This document shows positions 1 through 5,926 of a stretch of 9,216 nt of DNA, in pieces. The notes under the pieces are model-generated. The model made no database searches, had not been told where the DNA came from, and saw only the letters and a list, made by a program, of their open reading frames with translations. The position numbers were made by a program, and so were the translations under genes. The stretch's first letter is position 1; every line of letters starts with the position of its first letter. The DNA is from Candidatus Omnitrophota bacterium (GTDB lineage Bacteria; Omnitrophota; Gorgyraeia; JABMRG01). The stretch covers positions 1 through 9,216 of the forward strand of contig JABMRG010000149.1 of NCBI GenBank assembly GCA_013202935.1, read 5' to 3'.

Positions 1-245
1 CAAACATAGTTTTTGCTTCGCGCTAAGGCGCGCTCATTGACATTATTTCAAAAAACGCTAAAAAATGCTATCGCTGCTTTTATATCACTGCCACTGCTTT
101 TGATAAAGTTGTAGCATGGGTTGTTATTTATATAAGAAACCAGCACTGCGAAGGCAGAAGGTATAGGCAATACGTAAGGTCCTGCTCCGGTTGCTGCAAA
201 GGCTTCTAAGGCATAGTAATACAGCAGTAAAGGTGAAAAAATCGC
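1..245. other. Intergenic region, no convincing gene
   Basis: No recognisable protein or RNA gene is visible here. On the minus strand a 67-codon frame opens with GTG at 251 and ends at 48. It has no Shine-Dalgarno sequence at a proper distance, is closed by a stop a few codons upstream of the GTG, and its hydrophobic, alanine-rich translation resembles no family I know. A real small membrane peptide or a decayed gene end cannot be excluded. A short GC hairpin (CGCGC 19-23, loop TAAG, GCGCG 28-32) lies near the left edge, without a T-tract on either strand. An exact TTGACA occurs at 37-42, but no good -10 box follows. Confidence 0.5.
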
Positions 246-273
246 TTGCACTTCTAAGACTATATGTTATAAT
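246..273 (+). promoter_or_regulatory. Extended -10 sigma70-type promoter
   Basis: A perfect TATAAT (268-273) is preceded by TG one base upstream (265-266), giving the extended -10 pattern TGnTATAAT. Sixteen bases upstream is a poor -35 element, TTGCAC (246-251), which keeps only the TTG; extended -10 promoters tolerate weak -35 boxes. Transcription would start near 280, leaving a leader of about 145 nt before the first galT ATG. It is the only strong promoter-like sequence found ahead of the cluster, so it probably drives the galT-glycolysis unit. This is a sequence match only; no start site is known. Confidence 0.55.
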
Positions 274-291
274 ATCCTCTAATTTGAATAA

Positions 292-333
292 GGCCACATT
301 TTACAGAACTTTAGTGATGTAAAATGTATGGCC
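292..333. repeat. Long imperfect inverted repeat in the galT leader
   Basis: The left arm is GGCCACATTTTACA (292-305). The right arm is TGTAAAATGTATGGCC (318-333). They pair over 14 bp, with one 2-nt bulge (TA, 328-329) and a 12-nt loop. It starts about 12 nt after the predicted transcription start, so it would form at the 5' end of the mRNA. No T-tract follows on either strand, so it does not look like an intrinsic terminator. It may be the end of a repeat element or a 5' stabilising hairpin. Confidence 0.6.
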
Positions 334-340
334 GAATTTA

Positions 341-369
341 ATCCTGAGGATACAAAGTATCCGAAGGAT
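341..369. repeat. Hairpin with tandem G-A mismatches in the galT leader
   Basis: The arms are ATCCT-GA-GGATAC (341-353) and GTATCC-GA-AGGAT (357-369), with an AAA loop. Eleven base pairs form around an internal loop in which GA faces GA, a pairing that can form stable sheared G-A pairs. Its antisense continues into the dispersed repeat downstream, so the hairpin is probably part of that mobile or dispersed unit rather than a gene-specific regulator. Confidence 0.55.
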
Positions 370-414
370 CTCAGTTGTTGAGATTGCTTCGTCGCTTTGC
401 TCCTCGCAATGACG
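368..414. repeat. Dispersed 'CEEQSDEAIS'-type repeat ending next to galT
   Basis: The stretch contains GATTGCTTCGTCGCTTTGC (382-400) followed by TCCTCGCAATGACG (401-414). I recognise this as a repeat spread through many bacterial genomes, often noticed because its antisense is mis-annotated as peptides like HCEERSDEAIS; here the antisense gives HCEEQSDEAIS. It opens with a perfect 6-bp inverted repeat, ATCTCA (368-373) and TGAGAT (379-384), around GTTGT. It ends about 10 nt before the first galT start and occupies the space where a ribosome binding site would lie. Copy number elsewhere in this genome cannot be seen from the window. Confidence 0.7.
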
Positions 415-424
415 GTAAACTCCC

Positions 425-1456
425 ATGCCCGAACTACGTAAAGACCCTGTTATAGGCCGTTGGGTCATAATAGCAACAGAGCGCGCTAAGAGGCCCAATG
501 ATTTTAATCTGGAGCCTTCAGATATGGACGAGATTAAACCATGTCCATTCTGTGTAGGTAATGAGAACCTTACTCCACCTGAGATACGCTCTATCAGGAA
601 AGAGAAGACAGAAGCTGATAAACCTGGTTGGGAAGTAAGGGTTGTGCCGAGTAGGGCTCCGGTTCTGCGCATAGAAGGGAACCTTAATAAGCAGCCGCAT
701 GGTATATATGATATGATGCGTGGTGTTGGTGCCCATGAGGTTATAATTGAGACTCCGGAACATATAAATGATTTTAGTTCATTGGAGCCTGGTCAGATAG
801 CCAATGTTATTAGGGCATATAAGGAGAGGGTTACTGATCTTGAAGGAGATAAGCGCTTTAAGTATGTTTTAATCTTTAAGAATTATAAGCCCGCAGCTGG
901 CTCTACAAAGATAAAACACTGTCGCAGTCAGTTGATAGCTCTTCCAGCGTGCCCTAAAAGTGTAAAAGGAGAGCTTGAGGGGTCAAGAAAGTACTTCGAG
1001 TACAAAGACAGATGTGTTTTCTGTGATATTGTATCGCAGGAGCTTGATGATAAGAAGCGCCTTATACTTGATATAGACGGTTTTGTAGCAATTGCGCCAT
1101 TTGCAGGAAGATTTCCATTTGAGACATGGATACTCCCCAAGAAACATAGCGCTGATTTTACAAGTATTGAAGGGGATGAGATAACAGGTCTTGCAACTAT
1201 ACTGAAGGAGTTGCTCCTTCGGATGAACAAGCTATTAGCAGACCCTCCTTATAACTACATTATACATACAGCACCCTATAGGCGCACCAAGGCAGGATAC
1301 TGGTCAACGATTGATCAGGATTACCACTGGCATATAGAGATAATACCCCGCTTAACAAGGGTAGCAGGTTTTGAGTGGGGAACAGGATTCTATATAAATC
1401 CCACTCCGCCTGAAGAAGCAACAAAGTATTTGCGGGAAGTGGAGGTAAAGGTTTAA
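425..1456 (+). CDS. GalT-family nucleotidyltransferase paralog with altered active site
   Basis: This 343-residue protein has the full length and two-half HIT-like layout of galactose-1-phosphate uridylyltransferase, which moves UMP between UDP-glucose and galactose-1-phosphate. The start MPELRKDPVIGRW is typical of the family, and an in-frame TAA lies just upstream, so ATG 425 is the likely start; no Shine-Dalgarno sequence is visible. Visible site residues are C40-PF-C43, H113, C197-VF-C200, H281 and H301-W-H303. The key oddity is the nucleophile motif. The neighbour has H-S-H-T-Q; this protein has H165-C-R167-S-Q169, with Arg (CGC) in place of the catalytic His, plus a one-residue insertion just before it. 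Normal GalT activity is therefore doubtful. Family membership is certain, but the reaction is not. It could be a pseudoenzyme, a partner of the next protein, or an enzyme with a changed reaction. Confidence 0.9.
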   Translation: MPELRKDPVIGRWVIIATERAKRPNDFNLEPSDMDEIKPCPFCVGNENLTPPEIRSIRKEKTEADKPGWEVRVVPSRAPVLRIEGNLNKQPHGIYDMMRGVGAHEVIIETPEHINDFSSLEPGQIANVIRAYKERVTDLEGDKRFKYVLIFKNYKPAAGSTKIKHCRSQLIALPACPKSVKGELEGSRKYFEYKDRCVFCDIVSQELDDKKRLILDIDGFVAIAPFAGRFPFETWILPKKHSADFTSIEGDEITGLATILKELLLRMNKLLADPPYNYIIHTAPYRRTKAGYWSTIDQDYHWHIEIIPRLTRVAGFEWGTGFYINPTPPEEATKYLREVEVKV

Positions 1457-1457
1457 G

Positions 1458-2462
1458 ATGGGAGACTTAAGACTTGACCCGATGACAGCACGCTGGGTTA
1501 TTATCAGTACTGAAAAGGATCTCGGGCCTGATGGCTACGATATAGAGAGCCCTGTTATAAAAGGCGGGACATGTCCTTTTTGCCCCGAGAATGAGAAGAT
1601 GACTCCTCCTGAAATTGATGCGGACCGCCCAACCAAAACTGCTGTTGATACGCCTGGCTGGGAAACACGTACGGTCCCGAATAAATACCCTGCCTTAAAA
1701 AATGAGCCTGGCCCTGACAGGCAAGGTGTTGGCATGTTTGATATGATGAATGGCATAGGTGAGCATGAGGTTATTATAGAAGATATAGATCACGATAAGC
1801 AGTTGGCAGATTTAAGTGTCGAGCAAATAGAGAAAGTTATACGTGTTTATAAAAGAAGAAGCATAGAGCTTGGCAAGGATGAACGTTTTAAGTATGTTCT
1901 GATCTTTAAGAATTATGGTTTGGCCGCAGGCGCATCACTGGAGCATAGCCACACACAGTTGATATCCTTGCCTATCATACCAAAACGTGTAATGGAAGAG
2001 CTTGAGTGTGCACACCGTTATTTTGATTACAAAGAGAGGTGTGTATTCTGTGATATTGCAAAGCAGGAAATAGAGCACTGCCATAGGGAGATCTCAGAAA
2101 ATGATGATTTTGTAGCCTTCTCTCCTTTTGCTTCGCGCTCACCTTTTGAAATGCATATAATGCCAAAGGTGCATAACCCATACTTTACTGATATAAGTGA
2201 TTCAGAGATTGTAAATTTTGCAAAGATACTCAAAGACGTGCTTATGAGAATAAAGGTTGCATTAAAAGATGCGCCTTATAACTTTATTATTCACACCACT
2301 CCCTTAAACGGCAATCATGGTATACAGGAGTATTATCACTGGCATGTTGAGGTAATGCCTAAGTTGAGCAAGATAGCCGGTTTTGAATGGGGAACAGGGT
2401 TTTATATAAATGCTACGTCACCAGAGACGGCAAGCAAGATCTTAAGAGAAGCTAAAGTTTAA
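1458..2462 (+). CDS. galT: Galactose-1-phosphate uridylyltransferase, intact motif
   Basis: This 334-residue cytoplasmic enzyme of the Leloir pathway converts UDP-glucose plus galactose-1-phosphate to UDP-galactose plus glucose-1-phosphate through a uridylyl-histidine intermediate. The catalytic motif is complete: H163-S-H165-T-Q167, with H165 the expected nucleophile. Metal-site candidates are C39-PF-C42, H112 and H163 in the first half, and H279 and H294-W-H296 in the second; a further C195-VF-C198 pair is present in both paralogs. It begins one base after the preceding stop, with GGAGG at 1441-1445 inside the end of the upstream gene. The two proteins share identical blocks such as RFKYVLIFKNY and AGFEWGTGFYIN, pointing to an old tandem duplication. 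Related enzymes acting on other sugar-1-phosphates share this motif, so the substrate is inferred. Confidence 0.88.
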   Translation: MGDLRLDPMTARWVIISTEKDLGPDGYDIESPVIKGGTCPFCPENEKMTPPEIDADRPTKTAVDTPGWETRTVPNKYPALKNEPGPDRQGVGMFDMMNGIGEHEVIIEDIDHDKQLADLSVEQIEKVIRVYKRRSIELGKDERFKYVLIFKNYGLAAGASLEHSHTQLISLPIIPKRVMEELECAHRYFDYKERCVFCDIAKQEIEHCHREISENDDFVAFSPFASRSPFEMHIMPKVHNPYFTDISDSEIVNFAKILKDVLMRIKVALKDAPYNFIIHTTPLNGNHGIQEYYHWHVEVMPKLSKIAGFEWGTGFYINATSPETASKILREAKV

Positions 2463-2481
2463 AAGAGGAGGAACAGAACAG

Positions 2482-3486
2482 ATGGCAGTAAAAGTAGGTA
2501 TTAACGGTTTTGGGAGAATAGGACGTTTGGTATTTCGGTCAGTATTAGAACAGGGAGTAAAGGGCATAGATATTGTTGCGGTAAATGACTTAACAGATGC
2601 CCAGACGCTCGCTGTTCTTTTAAAGTACGACTCTAATTTTGGCATATTGCCGAATGAGATAAGGGCAGATGGAGAAGCGCTAGTAGTCGATGGTAAAAGA
2701 ATAAAGGTCTTTGCAGAAAAAGACCCTGCCAAGCTTCCATGGGGAGACCTGGGAGTCGATTTAGTAGTCGAGTCTACAGGTATATTCAGGGATTCAAAAA
2801 CCGCAGGCGCACACTTAACCGCAGGTGCAAAGAAGGTTATAATATCAGCCCCTGCCAAGGGTGATGATGTTCCTACGTTTGTGCTTGGTGTAAATGAAGA
2901 ACAGTATGATGCCTCTAAAGACAATATAGTATCCAATGCATCATGCACGACAAACTGTATCGCACCCGCCGTAAAGGTTATAAAGGATGCCTTTGGGGTA
3001 GAGAAAGGCCTTATGACCACAATCCACTCGTATACGAATGACCAGAGGATACTCGACTTTCCACATAAGGACTTACGTCGTGCCCGTGCAGCAGCATTAT
3101 CTATGATACCAACAACTACAGGAGCTGCCAAAGCGGTTGGCCTTGTTATCCCAGACCTAAAAGGCAAATTGGACGGACTTGCAATAAGGGTGCCTACACC
3201 AACAGTCTCTATCGTTGACGTTGTGCTTGAGACCGGAAAGGAAGTTACAAAGGAAGAGGTAAACAACGCATTGAAAGATGCAGCAAATGGTAAACTTAAA
3301 GGCATTCTTGGAGTATGCGAAGAACCCTTAGTATCGATTGATTTTAAGAAAAATCCACTCTCTTCTATTGTTGACGCTGAGCAGACATTTGCAATTGGCA
3401 AGATGGTAAAAGTTCTTTCATGGTATGACAATGAGTGGGGCTACAGCTGTAGACTGGTAGACCTTATTAAATACATGCTAAAGTAA
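2482..3486 (+). CDS. gap: Glyceraldehyde-3-phosphate dehydrogenase, NAD-dependent type
   Basis: This is a cytoplasmic enzyme of 334 residues that converts glyceraldehyde-3-phosphate, NAD and phosphate to 1,3-bisphosphoglycerate. The Rossmann motif GINGFGRIGR spans 6-15. Asp36 in the VAVNDLTD segment is the acidic residue expected for NAD rather than NADP preference, and Pro194 in the LDFPHKDLRR segment agrees. The catalytic motif NASCTTNC gives Cys155, and His182 lies in IHSYTND. The C-terminal WYDNEWGYS signature is intact. A strong GAGGAGG ribosome binding site (2465-2471) lies ten bases before the ATG, the best in the window. It heads the gap-pgk-tpiA block, 19 nt after galT, and ends with tandem TAA stops. 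No separate promoter was found, so cotranscription with galT is likely. Confidence 0.97.
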   Translation: MAVKVGINGFGRIGRLVFRSVLEQGVKGIDIVAVNDLTDAQTLAVLLKYDSNFGILPNEIRADGEALVVDGKRIKVFAEKDPAKLPWGDLGVDLVVESTGIFRDSKTAGAHLTAGAKKVIISAPAKGDDVPTFVLGVNEEQYDASKDNIVSNASCTTNCIAPAVKVIKDAFGVEKGLMTTIHSYTNDQRILDFPHKDLRRARAAALSMIPTTTGAAKAVGLVIPDLKGKLDGLAIRVPTPTVSIVDVVLETGKEVTKEEVNNALKDAANGKLKGILGVCEEPLVSIDFKKNPLSSIVDAEQTFAIGKMVKVLSWYDNEWGYSCRLVDLIKYMLK

Positions 3487-3512
3487 TAAGTCTGAAGTAA
3501 CAGGGACAACCT

Positions 3513-4697
3513 ATGAACAAAAAATCAATCAAAGACGTGGATTTTGCAGGCAAACGTGTGCTTATGCGCGTAGACTTCAATGTGCCGCTTGATAAAAGTT
3601 TGAAGATAACAGATGACAATAGGATACAGGCAGCACTTCCGACAATTAGTTATGTTCTTAATAGGAATGGAAAGCTTATACTTATGAGCCACTTGGGCAG
3701 GCCCAAGGGTGAAAAAAGGCCAGAATTTAGCCTAAAACCTACTGCTGAACGATTAAGCGAACTACTAAAAGTACCTGTTAAGATGCTTGATGACTGCATA
3801 GGAGGCAAGGTAAAACAGGCTGCCTCAAACATGGATGATGGCATAGTTCTTATGCTTGAGAACCTAAGATTCCACGAAGAAGAGACTGATAATGATCCTA
3901 AATTTGCCAAGGAACTAGCATCTTTAGGGGATATATTTGTAAATGATGCGTTCGGCACATGCCACAGGGCCCATGCATCAACAGAGGGAGTAACTCACTA
4001 TCTCGAATCAGCTTCAGGATTTTTGGTTGAGAAGGAGATAGGCTATTTTCAAAAGGTCTTGACCGGTGCTGAAAAGCCTTTTGTTTTTATCTTGGGCGGG
4101 GCAAAAGTAGCTGATAAGATTCCTGTTATTGAAAACATGATGGAGAAAGCCGATAGTATACTAATAGGCGGGGCAATGGCTTATACATTCTTAAAGGCAA
4201 AAGGCGTAGATATCGGTTCATCACGCGTTGAAGATAAGATGATAGATACTGTAAATAAGATTCTTGATAAGGCAAAGTCAAAAGGTGTTGATATACTTTT
4301 GCCAATAGACCATATAGTTACTGACTGCATAGAGACTGCCAACCATGTCAACCCTACGCCTGATGAGAATATTCCTGTAGGATGGATAGGTGTCGATATA
4401 GGTCAAAAAACAATAGAACTTTACAAGGAAAGGCTATTACAGGCAAAGACTATTGTTTGGAATGGGCCTGTAGGCATTTTTGAAAACGACAAATTTGCTA
4501 CCGGAACAAAGACATTAGCTATTGCTATTGCCAACTCAGGTGCTACCTCAGTAATAGGTGGAGGTGATACTGCGGCAGCTGTTTCTAAGTTCGGAGTAGC
4601 AAATAAGATGTCACATATATCAACTGGCGGTGGGGCATCATTAGAATATCTAGAAGGCAAGGCCTTGCCCGGCATTGCTGCCTTAAGTGATAAGTGA
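3513..4697 (+). CDS. pgk: Phosphoglycerate kinase
   Basis: This monomeric cytoplasmic kinase of 394 residues transfers a phosphate from 1,3-bisphosphoglycerate to ADP, using the product of the upstream dehydrogenase. The length is normal for bacteria. N-domain substrate motifs are RVDFNVP (19-25), SHLGRP (59-64), LENLRF (115-120) and the DAFGTCHRAHAS segment (145-156). Nucleotide-domain motifs are GGAKVADK (195-202), NGPVG (317-321), GGGDTAAA (349-356) and STGGGASLEYLEGK (370-383). All look intact. The gene starts 26 nt after gap with a modest AGGGA site (3502-3506) six bases before the ATG. No terminator is seen in the gap, so it reads as part of the same unit. Confidence 0.97.
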   Translation: MNKKSIKDVDFAGKRVLMRVDFNVPLDKSLKITDDNRIQAALPTISYVLNRNGKLILMSHLGRPKGEKRPEFSLKPTAERLSELLKVPVKMLDDCIGGKVKQAASNMDDGIVLMLENLRFHEEETDNDPKFAKELASLGDIFVNDAFGTCHRAHASTEGVTHYLESASGFLVEKEIGYFQKVLTGAEKPFVFILGGAKVADKIPVIENMMEKADSILIGGAMAYTFLKAKGVDIGSSRVEDKMIDTVNKILDKAKSKGVDILLPIDHIVTDCIETANHVNPTPDENIPVGWIGVDIGQKTIELYKERLLQAKTIVWNGPVGIFENDKFATGTKTLAIAIANSGATSVIGGGDTAAAVSKFGVANKMSHISTGGGASLEYLEGKALPGIAALSDK

Positions 4698-4710
4698 GGA
4701 GTAATCGAAG

Positions 4711-5469
4711 ATGAGAAGACCTATTATTGCTGGCAACTGGAAGATGCATAATACTATAAATGAGGCTGTTGAGCTTGTAAATGGATTAAATAGGAACCTG
4801 GCAGATGTAGATTCTGTTGATATTGTAGTCTGCCCTACCTATACAGCCCTCTCAGATGTAAATGAGCTTTTAATCGATTCAAATATAGCGCTCGGGGCCC
4901 AGGATGTATATTGGGAAGAGAAAGGTGCTTTTACAGGTGAGATTTCGCCACAGATGCTAAAAGATGTTGGTGCAAGCTATTGTATAATAGGCCATTCCGA
5001 GAGAAGGAAGTACTTCAACGAGACAAATGAGACAGTAAACAAGAAGACAAAAGCGGCATTAAATGCAGGTCTCCTACCCATAGTCTGTGTTGGAGAGAGC
5101 CTGGAGGAGCGAGAAGCCAATAGGACATTCGATGTAATAAAGGACCATATTGAAGGTTCTTTACAAGGGCTTTCAAAGGAGAATATGGCAAATGTTACAA
5201 TAGCGTATGAGCCTGTCTGGGCAATAGGTACAGGTAAAAATGCTACTCCTGACCAGGCCCAGGAGGTTCATAAGTACATAAGGGGCCTGCTAAAAGATCT
5301 ATTTGATGAAGAGGTAGCTAATAATACAAGGATACAGTACGGCGGCAGCGTTAAGCCGGACAACATAAAAGATCTTATATCAGAAGAGGATGTAGATGGC
5401 GCACTTGTAGGAGGCGCAAGCTTAAAGGTAGATTCCTTTACTGGGATCGTGAAAGGAGCGGTAACTTAA
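4711..5469 (+). CDS. tpiA: Triosephosphate isomerase
   Basis: This TIM-barrel enzyme of 252 residues interconverts dihydroxyacetone phosphate and glyceraldehyde-3-phosphate, feeding the gap reaction. Catalytic residues are all present: Asn9 and Lys11 in AGNWKMH, His95 in IIGHSERR, and Glu167 in AYEPVWAIGTG, which also starts the flexible lid loop. Phosphate-binding segments GGS (211-213) and GALVGGASL (230-238) follow. Only 13 nt separate it from pgk, and its GAGGAG ribosome binding site (4696-4701) overlaps the pgk TGA stop. That arrangement allows ribosomes ending on pgk to reload directly. Nothing unusual is seen. Confidence 0.97.
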   Translation: MRRPIIAGNWKMHNTINEAVELVNGLNRNLADVDSVDIVVCPTYTALSDVNELLIDSNIALGAQDVYWEEKGAFTGEISPQMLKDVGASYCIIGHSERRKYFNETNETVNKKTKAALNAGLLPIVCVGESLEEREANRTFDVIKDHIEGSLQGLSKENMANVTIAYEPVWAIGTGKNATPDQAQEVHKYIRGLLKDLFDEEVANNTRIQYGGSVKPDNIKDLISEEDVDGALVGGASLKVDSFTGIVKGAVT

Positions 5470-5470
5470 A

Positions 5471-5899
5471 ATGTATATATTTATTCTGGTTATTCATATA
5501 ATCGTATCTCTGGTACTTATTGCTGTTATCCTGCTTCAAGCAGGAAAAGGTGGAGGCCTTGCAGATACCTTTGGCGGAGGTGGTTCATCCCAGACGACAA
5601 TATTCGGCCAGAAGACAGCAGATTTTCTTACCAAGGCCACAACCGCAAGTGCTATTCTTTTCTTGTGCACTGCACTTTCACTTGCTATCTTATCGAGCAA
5701 AAGAAAGAAGTCTCTTATGGAGGGTGTAAAGATAGCCCCTGTTGCTGAAGAAGCATCTCAAGCCACTAAGAATTTTTCACCTGAGACAGTTACTATAAAA
5801 GAGGTCAAGATTAATCCTGAGACAGGCGAGGAGACAGTTGTAAAGGAAGAGACCCGCCCTGCAACTGAAGAAGAAAAACAGGATTTCTCAGGGAAATAA
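5471..5899 (+). CDS. secG: Protein translocase subunit SecG with long charged tail
   Basis: SecG is the small accessory membrane subunit of the SecYEG export channel. The protein has 142 residues, with two membrane segments (about 2-22 and 55-75) joined by the family signature LLQAGKGGGLADTFGGG (21-37). A positively charged SSKRKK follows the second segment. The remaining 60-odd residues form a polar, glutamate-rich tail with repeated ETV/KEE wording, longer than in compact SecG proteins and probably disordered. It starts one base after tpiA, with AGGAG (5454-5458) inside the tpiA end. A secG gene behind tpiA is a common bacterial arrangement and supports the call. Confidence 0.93.
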   Translation: MYIFILVIHIIVSLVLIAVILLQAGKGGGLADTFGGGGSSQTTIFGQKTADFLTKATTASAILFLCTALSLAILSSKRKKSLMEGVKIAPVAEEASQATKNFSPETVTIKEVKINPETGEETVVKEETRPATEEEKQDFSGK

Positions 5900-5903
5900 G
5901 TTC

Positions 5904-5916
5904 AAGAACTGTTCTT
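5904..5916. promoter_or_regulatory. 13-bp palindrome, possible operator
   Basis: AAGAAC (5904-5909) and GTTCTT (5911-5916) form a perfect inverted repeat around a single T in the 27-nt gap between secG and the binding-protein gene. A one-base loop cannot fold as an RNA hairpin without losing pairs, so a protein-binding DNA site is the more natural reading. It ends 10 nt before the ATG. A 13-bp palindrome can arise by chance, and no regulator is encoded nearby. Confidence 0.3.
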
Positions 5917-5926
5917 AAATATTAAT

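Noticed and set aside
19..32. CGCGC-TAAG-GCGCG hairpin as a terminator of an upstream gene
   Set aside because: No T-tract follows on the plus strand, and on the minus strand it is followed by an A-run instead.
37..42. Exact TTGACA as a -35 box of a second promoter
   Set aside because: No TATAAT-like box lies at 16-18 nt; the spaced positions are an A-run, and no gene directly follows.
48..251. 67-codon minus-strand frame as a real gene
   Set aside because: It has a GTG start, no proper ribosome site and no recognisable homology. It is mentioned only as part of the intergenic description.
301..672. 123-codon minus-strand frame across the repeat and the galT start
   Set aside because: It contains the HCEEQSDEAIS wording that comes from translating the dispersed repeat, and the rest is antisense to galT.
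2126..2139. 14-base match TTTTGCTTCGCGCT shared between galT (2126-2139) and 11-24
   Set aside because: A match of this length can occur by chance in 9 kb, and the galT copy encodes ordinary residues (FASRS).
2442..3431. 329-codon open frame on the minus strand opposite gap
   Set aside because: It lies fully antisense to an unmistakable GAPDH gene, and its serine- and threonine-rich translation matches no family. It is a by-product of codon use in gap.
4656..4669. 14-bp perfect palindrome GGCAAGG/CCTTGCC near the end of pgk
   Set aside because: It encodes the conserved EGKALPG segment of the kinase and has no T-tract or loop, so codon constraint explains it.
5897..5926. secG and the binding-protein gene sharing one reading frame, as a possible read-through fusion
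   Set aside because: A TAA separates them, the second protein has its own complete lipoprotein signal, and there is no recoding signal. The shared frame is one-in-three chance.
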